In this document: piece by piece, positions 27,947 to 37,458 of the stretch
How the letters are laid out: every line of letters begins with the position of its first letter
Position numbering within the stretch: the stretch's first letter is position 1
Source: a virus
Direction: 5' to 3' (one strand)
DNA length: 50,529 nucleotides
Virus record (IMG/VR): IMGVR_UViG_3300033146_000636
Location: 1-50,529 of that record
Made by a program: the position numbers and the translations under genes
The notes under the pieces: model-generated
Database searches by the model: none
What the model was told of the DNA's origin: nothing
Seen by the model: the letters and a program-made list of their open reading frames with translations, nothing else

Positions 27947-28738
27947 ATGAATGAAGTGAAGGAAGAAATCCAAGGAATTGATTTAGATTCCATTTTAGAC
28001 AAATTGAGAAATGATAATGAGGATGTTTGGTTTGATCTCGAATTACCTTCTAATGGTGTACCTTACCCAAAAGAAGTACAGATTAAAGAAATGAAAACTA
28101 AACACCAGAAGAAGCTATTGAAAGAGTTATTCGCTAACAAAGACAAAGCATTTTCTAATTTATTGTCTGAGTGTGTTAAGTGTGACACTAAGATTGAAGA
28201 TATGACACCATTTGACCAGGAATTTTTATTACTGGAATTATCATGTATAACGTTCCCTGAACCTCAGGTATATACGCAACAATTAGATGACGGTAGCAGC
28301 ATAGATATAACTATAGATAAGAAGGAACTGAAATTGAACAAGGTTGATGATGGTACAGAATACCCATTCAAAAAAGAACTTTCAAAATCCGGATTAACAT
28401 TCTACCTAAATTTTAATTCATCAAAAAAAACAGAGAAGGTTAATGATCACGCACAACATTACAAGGGTGATATAATGAAACGTAGCCTAATAGACATTGC
28501 AATGTGTACAGAAAAGGTGACTTATAAAGATCAGATTGTAGCTGCTAAATCATGGCTAGATTATCTAAGTTTATTAGAGACTCTAAAAACATCAGATAAT
28601 GCAGAGATAATTGATTACCACGATGAAATATCGAATAAGTATGGATATAAGCTAAAAAAAGAAGTTTATAACCCTAATACAATGACAACTATGGAATTGG
28701 ATTTAGACCCGTTAAATTTCTTTCGGCTGGTTATATAA
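27947..28738 (+). CDS. baseplate hub assembly protein (gp26-like), frame 0 part
   Basis: 263 aa from ATG 27947 behind AGGAGAGGAAT. N-terminal DLELPSNGVPYPKEVQIKEM is the typical opening of T4 gp26-type hub proteins, and a helical all-alpha core (SLIDIAMCTEKVTYKDQIVA; KSWLDYLSLLETLKTSDNAE) follows. Frame 0 ends DPLNFFRLVI-stop. In relatives the text after LNFF continues without a stop as (F/V)xxx(I/L)YNxxL...Y; here that continuation lies in the +1 frame (28725-28967). TTC-TTT-CGG at 28718-28726 is a possible +1 slip site, giving a 339-aa fusion. Confidence 0.7.
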   Translation: MNEVKEEIQGIDLDSILDKLRNDNEDVWFDLELPSNGVPYPKEVQIKEMKTKHQKKLLKELFANKDKAFSNLLSECVKCDTKIEDMTPFDQEFLLLELSCITFPEPQVYTQQLDDGSSIDITIDKKELKLNKVDDGTEYPFKKELSKSGLTFYLNFNSSKKTEKVNDHAQHYKGDIMKRSLIDIAMCTEKVTYKDQIVAAKSWLDYLSLLETLKTSDNAEIIDYHDEISNKYGYKLKKEVYNPNTMTTMELDLDPLNFFRLVI

Positions 28739-28967
28739 TGGGGAAAGCCTGGCAGTAGAATATAGAAGGTTAATAGAAGAAATATTTAATCTATCTTACT
28801 ATGGTAAGTTGGGTGGTATTAGAGACATATTAGAACTTACAGTTAATGATAGAAATATATTTTTCCGAATTCTAGAGGAAACTAAAGCTGAGGAAGGTAA
28901 AGACGAAGAAGAAATTGATACATCACAATTAGAAAATATCAATACCGTGCCGTTGTTTAATAAATAA
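28725..28967 (+). CDS. C-terminal part of gp26-like protein in the +1 frame
   Basis: 80 codons with no ATG, no good alternative start and no Shine-Dalgarno: GWLYNGESLAVEYRRLIEEI, then YYGKLGGIRDILELTVNDRN and an acidic end. It matches the helical C terminus that normally follows FF in gp26-type proteins. It is thus most easily explained as the continuation of the preceding gene, through a +1 shift at TTT-C or a single-base lesion. A late-promoter candidate overlaps its stop. Confidence 0.55.
   Translation, partial: GWLYNGESLAVEYRRLIEEIFNLSYYGKLGGIRDILELTVNDRNIFFRILEETKAEEGKDEEEIDTSQLENINTVPLFNK
28958..28966 (+). promoter_or_regulatory. candidate late promoter TAATAAATA
   Basis: TAATAAATAATAATATAGGG at the end of the +1 frame, 47 bases before the tape-measure candidate. 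Confidence 0.4.
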
Positions 28968-29012
28968 TAATATAGGGTTGCATGACAACCCTAATTATCA
29001 AAAGGAATTAAT

Positions 29013-31112
29013 ATGGCAAATGAAAATCAAGCATCTGTAGGTGAAATAAATAATGTTTTAAAAGAATCTAAACCTACACCCCAAAAGACAAGCTCAGTTG
29101 GTGTAAAATCAACGTCCTCAGTATTACTTAGAGGTATAAAAAATAGTATAGATAGATTAAATAAATCAACAGTGATGTCACAAAGTAGCTTGAAGAATTC
29201 CAAAGTTACTAATAATAAAGATAAGTTTGATATAAGTAATTGGAGTAGTGTGAGTAAGATTGGAAACAATATAATAAATAAAACTATCAGTAAATTCAAA
29301 GACAAAAAAGATGAAAAAAATAAGGTTTTTGGCCCATTACAAAATAGTAATGGTGTTAAAGATAAGAGTACGAAATTAGACCTAAAAATAGAGAAAGAAA
29401 AAAATAAAGTACAGAGTAAGATTAGTAAAGATAATAGAGATTTATTGAAACTACAAAAACATAGACTGAAACTCGATAAGAAAGAGGCTAAAGAATTAAA
29501 AAAGTTTAGAAAAGCTCAAATGAAATATTGGAAAAAATCACTCAAGGCGAGTGGAGGTTTCAGCATACTAACATTTTTACCGATAATATTAGGAGTAGTT
29601 TCCACATTTTTTGGTAATATAAAAGGTATATTACTTGGAGCTCTGAAAGGTCTTGGGAAGCTTGCGTGGAGTGCGATTAAAGGTTTAGGTAAATTAGCAA
29701 TAAATGGTTTAAAATATGTAACATCTAAAGCTTGGAATGGTATAAAATTTATTGCTAAGAAATCATGGGGTGGATTAAAAAATATAGCTCAGAAAGCTTG
29801 GGGTGGATTAAAAAATATAGCCCAGAAATCATGGGGTGGATTAAAAAATATAGCCCAGAAATCATGGGGTGGAGTTAAAAACGTTGGAAGTAAAGCTTTA
29901 AATGTTGCGAAAAATGTTGGAAGCAAAGCTTTAGATATTGGTAAATCTGGATTGAGTATGGCCAAGAATTTTGTCAGAAGTCCGGCTATGAAAAGTATAG
30001 GTAGATTCATAGGTAAAAATTTCTTGAAAATCGCAACTGGGCCAGTTGGTATAGGTGTTGCGATAGGGTCAGCAGTAAAACTTGGTATTGATGCATTTGC
30101 AGCATCAGTGGATAAGAAATCTGCTGCATTACAAAAAATTATAGATAGAGAACAATCAGATAAAGGGAAACAAAGTACAATACTTAATAGTGGTTCATAC
30201 AAAGATAAATTAGATGCTGTAGGTCTTAGATGGGATAGTAAGACTTCAAAGGGTAGTACAGTATACAAGGATGTCAAACAAAGAGCACTAGAAAACTGGA
30301 AAAATAAAAAAGGTAATGAAGACAAAGATATGAACGATTTCAACCTGGAGACTTCAGTAACATCAAAATATTTATCAGAAGCAGTTACACAGGGAATTAA
30401 AGAAGGTTGGTTGGCTGGAAAAAAAGGTAATGTTGCGGACAATCTAAAAAAGGTTAACGCAGTAGATGAAAAAACAAATTTTGTAAATAAACAAATCAAC
30501 AAATACAGAGATGATAATAAAGGTACTGCCGGGAAATTAAGTTCTGGTGAAATTAAAAGATTAAAGATAAAATTTAGTTCTGAATATGAAAAGAAGTTAA
30601 TTGAAAACACTAAAGCTATCACTGATAATAGTAAAGTCATAGAAGAAGAAGATAAATTAAGTGGTACAGCATTTTCTGGATTGTCATCTATATTAAATAC
30701 ATTTTCAAAAACTATAGGTTCATTAGATACTAAACCTAAAACGAGTACGAAAACCATCAAAGATGTAAAAAAAAATGAAACCAACAAAAAAACAATAGTT
30801 AATACACAAACGACAAAAAAACCAATAACAAACCTAAATAAATCAGAGAGTAAGAAACCCAATAAAACAAATTTCAATAAGATCGAATCTGATAAAGATA
30901 ATAAAACAGCTAATAATATGATGGAAACTTTTAAATCAGCAATGGCTCCAATTCTAGATAAAATGGGTAGCAACACAGAGACTAAGACTATGGTATCTAA
31001 AGAGACAAACACAGATTCATCACAACCATCTAGATTGGGTTCACCAGAGGAACTAAGTATGATACCTATGGAAAATATGTTAAGTTTTCAATATTCTCAA
31101 TTAATGGGGTAA
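29013..31112 (+). CDS. tail tape-measure candidate (gp29-like position)
   Basis: 699 aa, T4 gp29 is 590. Long charged helices with few aromatics, a central hydrophobic region (about residues 180-225, FSILTFLPIILGVVSTFFGN and LGALKGLGKLAWSAIKGLGK), and 11-residue repeats KSWGGLKNIAQ (about 248-290), then a second hydrophobic segment (GPVGIGVAIGSAVKLGIDAF). The C terminus is Lys/Thr/Asn-rich and low in complexity. Lies after gp26 and before the tube-cap gene, the tape-measure slot. Length and repeats should set tail length. No sequence motif proves it. Confidence 0.6.
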   Translation: MANENQASVGEINNVLKESKPTPQKTSSVGVKSTSSVLLRGIKNSIDRLNKSTVMSQSSLKNSKVTNNKDKFDISNWSSVSKIGNNIINKTISKFKDKKDEKNKVFGPLQNSNGVKDKSTKLDLKIEKEKNKVQSKISKDNRDLLKLQKHRLKLDKKEAKELKKFRKAQMKYWKKSLKASGGFSILTFLPIILGVVSTFFGNIKGILLGALKGLGKLAWSAIKGLGKLAINGLKYVTSKAWNGIKFIAKKSWGGLKNIAQKAWGGLKNIAQKSWGGLKNIAQKSWGGVKNVGSKALNVAKNVGSKALDIGKSGLSMAKNFVRSPAMKSIGRFIGKNFLKIATGPVGIGVAIGSAVKLGIDAFAASVDKKSAALQKIIDREQSDKGKQSTILNSGSYKDKLDAVGLRWDSKTSKGSTVYKDVKQRALENWKNKKGNEDKDMNDFNLETSVTSKYLSEAVTQGIKEGWLAGKKGNVADNLKKVNAVDEKTNFVNKQINKYRDDNKGTAGKLSSGEIKRLKIKFSSEYEKKLIENTKAITDNSKVIEEEDKLSGTAFSGLSSILNTFSKTIGSLDTKPKTSTKTIKDVKKNETNKKTIVNTQTTKKPITNLNKSESKKPNKTNFNKIESDKDNKTANNMMETFKSAMAPILDKMGSNTETKTMVSKETNTDSSQPSRLGSPEELSMIPMENMLSFQYSQLMG
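29758..29890 (+). repeat. 33-bp tandem repeats in the tape-measure candidate
   Basis: About four copies of a 33-bp unit encoding (K)(S/A)WGGLKNIAQ, two nearly identical, then a degenerate tail (NVGSKALNVAKNVGSKALDI). Such in-frame repeats can change the tail length. Confidence 0.8.
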
Positions 31113-31118
31113 TAAAAT

Positions 31119-32555
31119 ATGAGTTCAGTAAATAATACGTCAAATACATTTCTAGGTAATAGAAATGTTATGAACAACAATCCAACTTCTATATATTCTG
31201 AAGGTATGACACAACAATACCATAATATGAGATCGACAATAACCTCATATTCAAGACTGTTTGGAGATTTAGAACGAATTGGAGTCTTAAATTCAGATGA
31301 ATTGAATTATCTAAATACTAAGATGCAAGATTTCCAAAATAAGATAAAGAGCTACAAAGATAAGGTTGATGCTGTGATGAATGATGTGAACCGCATATCT
31401 TTAGATGTACAAACAGCCTATAGAAATACTGCGCTGGCTATTGAGAAGGCTAGAAGAACTTGGAATAAGATTTCAAACTTTCTTAGAGGTCCAAGTAGAT
31501 TGGCAAAGGATGCTAAGGATAAATTAAATAAAATGAAACAGATATTTGATTTGAGAAGGACCATAGCATCAGCACGCAGATTTAGTTTACTGAGTGAACA
31601 TTTACAACTGAAGGCAGTACTTGGTGTAGCCAATACTGTGTTTAATGCTCAATTTTCGTTACTAGACCCAGGTGGTGGATCCCTTGGAAATTATGACAAC
31701 ACTTTAAATAATAGTAATAGAAACGCATTATCAATTCTTGGGTTTACAAACCCAGATTCATTACCACAAATAGGTAATCAAATCGCAAATTACAAAGGTG
31801 GAAAACTATCAGCTGGCTCAGATAACGCAATACACGTTAGAAATGAGACAATTGTACTTACTTATATAGGAAAAAAAAATAAAAAAGAATCAATAAGAGG
31901 TTTTATAGATGTAGATAGTTTAGACTTATCTATAGTCAATAAATATGAACCTTTATTCGGACAAGGTATATTTGGACAACTAGGTAAAGCATTACAACAA
32001 GGTAAGGCTATAGCGTCAGTACTCACTAACTCAGATAATAAAGCTAAATTTGGAAAATTCGATACTAATAAACCAGGTGGATTAGCTACAGGATTAATTG
32101 ATGCAATATCAGACACTGAATTGTCGATAGGTATGTCTAGTAGTGGATACCAGGGTATAGTATTGAATTCACCTTATATATATCAAGGTTCAGAACCAAT
32201 GAAGTTGACGTTCGCATTCAAAACTATTGCTAAAACTAAAGGTGATGTGTGGGATCAATATTATAAAATATTAAGGGCTGTATCCCCGAATTATGGAAAA
32301 GAAACGTTATTACAGATAGGTGGTAATATTGCACCATCGACGGTTAGTGTTAAAATATGGAACTCAATAGAACTAAAGAATTTATTTGTGAATAATGTAG
32401 TGTGTAAAGTAAAATCAGTGTTTGATAAAAACAATTCACCTATAATAGGAGTATTTACATTCACATGCACAACAGATAGAATGGTTACTAAAGAGCGAAT
32501 CGATGAACTGTTTTCAACCACAAGAATGAAATATAACGCTGGTAATATACGATGA
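31119..32555 (+). CDS. baseplate tube-cap protein (gp48/gp54-like)
   Basis: 478 aa. N-terminal 160 residues form a coiled coil (LNTKMQDFQNKIKSYKDKVD; AYRNTALAIEKARRTWNKIS). The C-terminal domain has the gp48-type order: NSPYIYQGSEPMKLTFAFKT, then DVWDQYYKILRAVSPN, followed by a beta domain ending in TTDRMVTKERIDELFSTTR. In T4, gp48 and gp54 initiate tube growth on the baseplate. Position between tape measure and gp53/gp27 fits. Which of the two it is cannot be told. Confidence 0.55.
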   Translation: MSSVNNTSNTFLGNRNVMNNNPTSIYSEGMTQQYHNMRSTITSYSRLFGDLERIGVLNSDELNYLNTKMQDFQNKIKSYKDKVDAVMNDVNRISLDVQTAYRNTALAIEKARRTWNKISNFLRGPSRLAKDAKDKLNKMKQIFDLRRTIASARRFSLLSEHLQLKAVLGVANTVFNAQFSLLDPGGGSLGNYDNTLNNSNRNALSILGFTNPDSLPQIGNQIANYKGGKLSAGSDNAIHVRNETIVLTYIGKKNKKESIRGFIDVDSLDLSIVNKYEPLFGQGIFGQLGKALQQGKAIASVLTNSDNKAKFGKFDTNKPGGLATGLIDAISDTELSIGMSSSGYQGIVLNSPYIYQGSEPMKLTFAFKTIAKTKGDVWDQYYKILRAVSPNYGKETLLQIGGNIAPSTVSVKIWNSIELKNLFVNNVVCKVKSVFDKNNSPIIGVFTFTCTTDRMVTKERIDELFSTTRMKYNAGNIR

Positions 32556-32923
32556 TAAAAACAAATAAAAATATAAAAGACTTTTATAATAAAGCAATAG
32601 ACCCAGCTAATAAATTAATGGGTTTAATATATTTAGATGAAGAAACTAATAGTTATTATCAAAATATCGAATATAATTACAATATCAGTAGAAATTCAAT
32701 ACAAGCAAATTATATGTTGATTACTGAAGAAACACAATATAGACCTGATAAGATAGCACACATGTTATATGGTGATGAAAGATTATATTGGTTAGTTTTG
32801 ATACATAATAATATTGTTGACCCGTTTGAATTGGAAATTGGAACAGAAATAGAAATATTAGATATCAGTGTATTGATACAATACATTAATAGTCTATCAG
32901 ATTATTTAAAATTGAAAAGATAA
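32552..32923 (+). CDS. 53: baseplate wedge protein (gp53-like, LysM-like)
   Basis: 123 aa. The LysM-like core is TEETQYRPDKIAHMLYGDER-LYWLVLIHNNIVDPFEL, then EIGTEIEILDISVLI; this RPD-x-(I)A-x-x-(L)YGD..LYW pattern is the mark of gp53-type wedge proteins. T4 gp53 is 196 aa, so this is a compact form. ATG overlaps the stop of the previous gene (ATGA) and the next gene starts right after its own stop. Confidence 0.75.
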   Translation: MIKTNKNIKDFYNKAIDPANKLMGLIYLDEETNSYYQNIEYNYNISRNSIQANYMLITEETQYRPDKIAHMLYGDERLYWLVLIHNNIVDPFELEIGTEIEILDISVLIQYINSLSDYLKLKR

Positions 32924-34324
32924 ATGATACCAGTAGGGAAAATTAAAGATGTTTTAGATAAGGCAACTACCAACATATTTGCTGATTCTTTAGCTGCATT
33001 CGGAAATACTTTTGGTGTACCGTGGGCATCATTAATGGATTACATACCGGCGGAATTCGAACCAAAACAGATTGAAGAAAAAACAGATTTAACTGTAAAT
33101 AGAAGATGGGAGACTGATATTTACATTGAATTGTCAAATGGTCAGATGATGGATATCTCAGCTGAGATATTAATGTTGACATATACTGAGGATATTAATC
33201 TAGGTTATCCTATGTTAGAAATAATAATTCAAGATTCAGCTTTCATATTATTCGATACTAGTTTGATCGGTGGTGAAGTAATACATATTAAAAAATATAA
33301 ATGGAAAGATTTTGAGATTAATGATAAGAAATTTAAAGTTAATTTATATGGGTTAACACCAAGTAATACAAGCAAAATTGGTAATACACAATTTATAAAA
33401 ATAATAGCGTCTGATATGGTTTATACAAATATTAGAAATGATAAAAATTCAATATATTTTAAGGATAAAGAAATAAAGGATATATCAGCATTGATATCCA
33501 AGGTATTTATGAATGAAGACCCAAATATTGTAAATATAGAGGCAACTAAACCAATAAGGGAATTAGGTTTCAATAACTTATATATACCATACACAATTGA
33601 TACGTATTCAATTATAAGAAAATTAACAAGATACGCATTGAGTAAAAAGGGTAAAGGTGGTTATATATTTTTCACAAATAGAAATGGTATATATTTTATA
33701 CCATTACATAACATTATAGATATCAATGATATAAAATTAGAAATGGATATAGGTGAAAATCAAAAATATAATATCTTAGATTTTAAATTGTCACCAAATA
33801 GTTCAACTGACGCTGATATATTAGGTGGAGCCAAACGGATATTTGGATTCAATTATGCTGAAAAGGAAATGAATTACATTGAACACACAATGGATAAAAA
33901 ATATTCAGGATTTTATGACCAATCAGATTGGATTAAGAAAGATGCATTTATAAAAACTACGGGGAATTACCAAGGTGTTAGAGTTGATGATGTAGACAAC
34001 AACCCGGTTAGCTATTTCACACCTTTAGACAATGGAGAAAGTTTAAAAGCTTTCGGGGACACACTTTATTATAATCAAGCATTCAATACACGATTAGATT
34101 TATCACTAAATTGTATTGATAATCTCGCTAATTTCACAATTGGTGATATTATGAAATTAAATGTACACGCATCTACTGAAAAGCCAATGAAATATGAAAA
34201 TATAAGTGGGAAATGGTTAATAAAAAGTTTAAAATTAACAACTACAGATTCAGGGACAAAGATAGATTTAAAATTGATAAGATCGGGGTTTGAATATGCA
34301 AATGATAAATATGTTAGGGATTAA
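32924..34324 (+). CDS. baseplate hub protein (gp27-like)
   Basis: 466 aa, against 391 in T4 gp27. The order gp53, hub, gp5 fits. Residues 60-160 look like the first barrel (WETDIYIELSNGQMMDISAE; LGYPMLEIIIQDSAFILFD), and the C-terminal third has FTIGDIMKLNVHASTEKPMK and a closing beta segment (GKWLIKSLKLTTTDSGTKID). These are the V/I-G-D..(L/V) and SGxWLI features of hub proteins in contractile systems. The assignment rests on fold pattern plus position. Confidence 0.6.
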   Translation: MIPVGKIKDVLDKATTNIFADSLAAFGNTFGVPWASLMDYIPAEFEPKQIEEKTDLTVNRRWETDIYIELSNGQMMDISAEILMLTYTEDINLGYPMLEIIIQDSAFILFDTSLIGGEVIHIKKYKWKDFEINDKKFKVNLYGLTPSNTSKIGNTQFIKIIASDMVYTNIRNDKNSIYFKDKEIKDISALISKVFMNEDPNIVNIEATKPIRELGFNNLYIPYTIDTYSIIRKLTRYALSKKGKGGYIFFTNRNGIYFIPLHNIIDINDIKLEMDIGENQKYNILDFKLSPNSSTDADILGGAKRIFGFNYAEKEMNYIEHTMDKKYSGFYDQSDWIKKDAFIKTTGNYQGVRVDDVDNNPVSYFTPLDNGESLKAFGDTLYYNQAFNTRLDLSLNCIDNLANFTIGDIMKLNVHASTEKPMKYENISGKWLIKSLKLTTTDSGTKIDLKLIRSGFEYANDKYVRD

Positions 34325-34327
34325 AGA

Positions 34328-36709
34328 ATGTTTGATATAGATGTAATTAAATTAACTAAAGACCACCACAGATCTAACTTTTATAGGGCCAAAGTTATGA
34401 ATGTTGATGACCCTATGAAAATAGGTAGAATACAGATAAACATATATGGATTCACTGATGATTTCGGTTATTCCGGGGCATTCCCATGGTGTGAGTTACA
34501 ATTTCAATCCCAACTAATATCATTTCCAAATGTTGGTGATATAATATGGATTTATTTTGATAATCATGATATATTCAGGCCAGTATATCTAAGTACTATA
34601 TATTCAGGTATGAAAATTGGCCCAACTGAATTAGAAAAAGCTATAAAATCGAAGACTGACGATATAGGTGAAATGACCGAAGATGATGTATCTGAAGATG
34701 CAGTTGTTACTTATGATGATGGACAACCAGCTACTGTAACCGAACCAATTGTCGAAGATGTTGAACCTGAAAAAGATGAAAATGTATCATTTGTTAACCC
34801 AATGAGCATACATATAGTAACATCACCATTTGGTAATAGGGTACACCCTGTAACAGGAGTTGTTAAATTACACAACGGTATAGATTTGAGAACAAATCCT
34901 GGAGGTGGACCAGATGATGGTATAGAAGTTATGGCTATGGCTGCGGGGAATGTGTTTCAAGTTGAACCTAGAGGTGGGTTAGGTCTAACTGTTAAAATAT
35001 CACATGATAATGGATATGTAACATTTTATGGACACTTACATGAGAGTAAAGTCGTCGTTGGTCAGAACGTTTCTGCGGGTGAAGTTATAGCTATATCTGG
35101 TGGGCACAAGGACGATGATTCATTATTGAAAGGTTCCAGTAGTGGACCACATTTACATTTAAGTATATTAAAAGATTGGAAATTCATAGACCCAGAACAA
35201 GTTATGGAATCGGGGCTCATAATAACAAACCCATCAAATAAGAATGGATATTCTATAGAGCCAACTATAGAAACAACAAAATCAATGTTGGATATGAACG
35301 ATAACAACCCTATAATATCAGACGCACCAAATGGTTCATTTAGGACGATATTTAGTAAAGATGATTTATTTAAGGTTAATATAACAGGACAAGAGACATC
35401 AAACGTGAATATATCATATGATGAAGACAAAAACTCCTTTGAATTTGAAGAAGGTAATGTTTATGGGATTGCGTCATATTATGACCCAATAACTGCTGGT
35501 TATATACAAGGGTTTAGGGGTCGACCTGGTATGTATTATAATTGGTACAATCCAGATGAAGGTAAATGGTTAATGTGGCACGAAGATGATATTGATGATG
35601 TACTCAGTAAAAAAAATAAAATAATATTACCAGATGATACATCAGATACACAATATCAAAGATATATGAAATGGTTGGACAACTTCAGAGAGTCTGTGAC
35701 AATACCAGCTGGTGGTGCTATTAAAAAGGCTGTTGATTCAAAACCTTACCCTTGGGATAGTTTATACATGCCATCTAATTTCTATTGGAACCCAGAGATG
35801 CATCACCCAACATCTGCAGAAATAGAAGATGTAATTAGTGGACCACCAAACCCAATAGCTAAATTAAAGATTGATGGTAGGGAATATTTCAAACAAACCA
35901 CATTGAGATCGTTCACTGGTATATCGGCACTTGAATTGGACGACAACAACGGGTTCGAACGGGTTCGACTGGATTACAATCACGGTGATGGTTATTTAGA
36001 ATTTTCGAATAAAGGATGGCAAGGTTTAGATGTATTCACGAAGGGTGTGTTTAAACTACAAGCGCACGGTAAAAAGGAAGATGAAACAGATATGAATTCA
36101 CACCGTTTAGATTTCGCAGGAGATAGAGGTGCAGAATTTGCAGCTGGTGATGGACCTGCTTTATTCCGAGGTGCTAAGAAGGTAACAATACAATCATTCT
36201 TCAAGGATGTTGCTATACGTGGTAGGGGTGGAATAGAGTTAGCCTCCGATAATACATGGATAGGTAGTTTTGCTAATTATAAGATAGTTAAGGGTTTTGG
36301 TGTTGGTACTGGTGACGCGGGTGTTGACGCTTCAATAAACGATGCTTATATGGAAGGTGCACCTATATTAACTAATGGTATGGGTAAGGATACACCAGAT
36401 GGTGCAGGTGCAGTTTTAGGTTTGGAGAGTGCCGATGGTATTAGTGGTTTACTTGAAGACACAATCAGTATAAATGAGATGTTTAAGGCAATATCAAAGT
36501 TCACTAAAATGTTACAGAGTTTAGTAGTTGGTAACCCAACCTCTGAGCCAGGTTATAATGCATTTTACACTAAAGTAAATGCAATGAAAAACGATTTAGA
36601 TAAAATTATTGAAGGTGCTGATATAATGACAGAAAAATTAGGACATTTACCAATAACTACTGCTGGTACGTGTACTATGGAAGCTAGTCAATTGGCAGGG
36701 AGTTTATAA
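34328..36709 (+). CDS. central spike / hub lysin (gp5-like) with M23 peptidase domain
   Basis: 793 aa (T4 gp5 575). N-terminal OB-fold (residues 10-95: YRAKVMNVDDPMKIGRIQIN; NVGDIIWIYFDNHDIFRPVY). After an acidic linker, an M23/LytM domain at about 160-300: Zn ligands HNGID (His about 181, Asp 185) and GPHLHL (about 272-277), with FYGHLHES between. M23 enzymes cut peptidoglycan cross-bridges. This replaces the T4 lysozyme domain. The rest (about 400-700) is a beta-rich stalk leading to the spike. A double copy of the dispersed element (35948-35968) reads NNGFERVRL. Acts in the host periplasm during DNA injection. Confidence 0.88.
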   Translation: MFDIDVIKLTKDHHRSNFYRAKVMNVDDPMKIGRIQINIYGFTDDFGYSGAFPWCELQFQSQLISFPNVGDIIWIYFDNHDIFRPVYLSTIYSGMKIGPTELEKAIKSKTDDIGEMTEDDVSEDAVVTYDDGQPATVTEPIVEDVEPEKDENVSFVNPMSIHIVTSPFGNRVHPVTGVVKLHNGIDLRTNPGGGPDDGIEVMAMAAGNVFQVEPRGGLGLTVKISHDNGYVTFYGHLHESKVVVGQNVSAGEVIAISGGHKDDDSLLKGSSSGPHLHLSILKDWKFIDPEQVMESGLIITNPSNKNGYSIEPTIETTKSMLDMNDNNPIISDAPNGSFRTIFSKDDLFKVNITGQETSNVNISYDEDKNSFEFEEGNVYGIASYYDPITAGYIQGFRGRPGMYYNWYNPDEGKWLMWHEDDIDDVLSKKNKIILPDDTSDTQYQRYMKWLDNFRESVTIPAGGAIKKAVDSKPYPWDSLYMPSNFYWNPEMHHPTSAEIEDVISGPPNPIAKLKIDGREYFKQTTLRSFTGISALELDDNNGFERVRLDYNHGDGYLEFSNKGWQGLDVFTKGVFKLQAHGKKEDETDMNSHRLDFAGDRGAEFAAGDGPALFRGAKKVTIQSFFKDVAIRGRGGIELASDNTWIGSFANYKIVKGFGVGTGDAGVDASINDAYMEGAPILTNGMGKDTPDGAGAVLGLESADGISGLLEDTISINEMFKAISKFTKMLQSLVVGNPTSEPGYNAFYTKVNAMKNDLDKIIEGADIMTEKLGHLPITTAGTCTMEASQLAGSL

Positions 36710-36948
36710 TGGGAATATTTACGATGGGTGAAGTTGAGAAAGATGAGACAAGTTTTGAACCTACACCAGCACCACCTTGTGATTCATTTTGTAAATGGGA
36801 GGATTACATAGGTGGGGAATTCGATAGTGTTAGATCACAAAATGCTGTGAATGAAACAAATATAAATAATGCTATAAACACAACAAATTCAAACTCAAGT
36901 AATATATTAGATTTGATTGAGAGGGTTGACAATCTGGAGAATCCATAA
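36709..36948 (+). CDS. small unknown baseplate-region protein
   Basis: 79 aa overlapping the stop of the gp5-like gene by one base (TAATG). Proline/cysteine-rich start (FEPTPAPPCDSFCKW), then an Asn/Ser/Ile helix (NETNINNAINTTNSNSSNIL) that could form a trimeric coil. Perhaps a spike-tip or connector piece; not a recognisable PAAR. RBS is inside gp5. Confidence 0.5.
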   Translation: MGIFTMGEVEKDETSFEPTPAPPCDSFCKWEDYIGGEFDSVRSQNAVNETNINNAINTTNSNSSNILDLIERVDNLENP

Positions 36949-36950
36949 AA

Positions 36951-37397
36951 ATGGGACTATACACTAAACTAGGGCGAGCTATAACATTAAAAGATATTAA
37001 TGATGATGGGGCAACAACTCGTGATAACATTACATATAGTGATATAACTCACGACTTGAGGATCGAAGATGGTGATTTGAATATTGTTACTAATTATAAT
37101 AGCATATTACAGAGTATCAATAATATTATAAATACTAAAAAGACGGAAATGCCTATGGCTTGTGATTTTGGTACAGATAAAGAAGCATTCATGTTTGAAC
37201 AGAACACACAAGAGGTTTTCGAAAAATTGAAAGATGAATTAATCACATCTATAGAGAGATGGGAACCACGTGTTAATGTTGAAATTTTAGAAGTCGAAGA
37301 GATTACTGGTACCGATGTATTAAAGATTAATATAACTTTTAGAATGTATAAGAGTCTGGAGAGTATTAATAGTTCGTTCTTAATCAACAATGGTTAA
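36951..37397 (+). CDS. 25: baseplate wedge protein gp25
   Basis: 148 aa (T4 132). Diagnostic IEDGDLNIVTNYNSILQSIN, KTEMPMACDFGTDKEAFMFE and WEPRVNVEILEVEEI, the lysozyme-like gp25 fold conserved in contractile injection systems. RBS CTGGAGAATCC. Part of the inner wedge with gp6 and gp53. Confidence 0.88.
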   Translation: MGLYTKLGRAITLKDINDDGATTRDNITYSDITHDLRIEDGDLNIVTNYNSILQSINNIINTKKTEMPMACDFGTDKEAFMFEQNTQEVFEKLKDELITSIERWEPRVNVEILEVEEITGTDVLKINITFRMYKSLESINSSFLINNG

Positions 37398-37403
37398 CAT
37401 GGA

Positions 37404-37412
37404 TAATAAATA
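37404..37412 (+). promoter_or_regulatory. candidate late promoter TAATAAATA
   Basis: TAATAAATAACTATATAG in the 61-bp gap between gp25 and gp6; ACTATAT again follows the core. Confidence 0.55.
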
Positions 37413-37458
37413 ACTATATAGCAAAGAATGTATATTTGAAATTTAACAGGAGTGAATA

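Noticed and set aside
29789-31012. Long minus-strand reading frame (407 codons) opposite the tape-measure candidate
   Set aside because: No ribosome binding site or promoter; composition mirrors the Lys/Asn-rich plus-strand gene, so it is a shadow of low-complexity codons.
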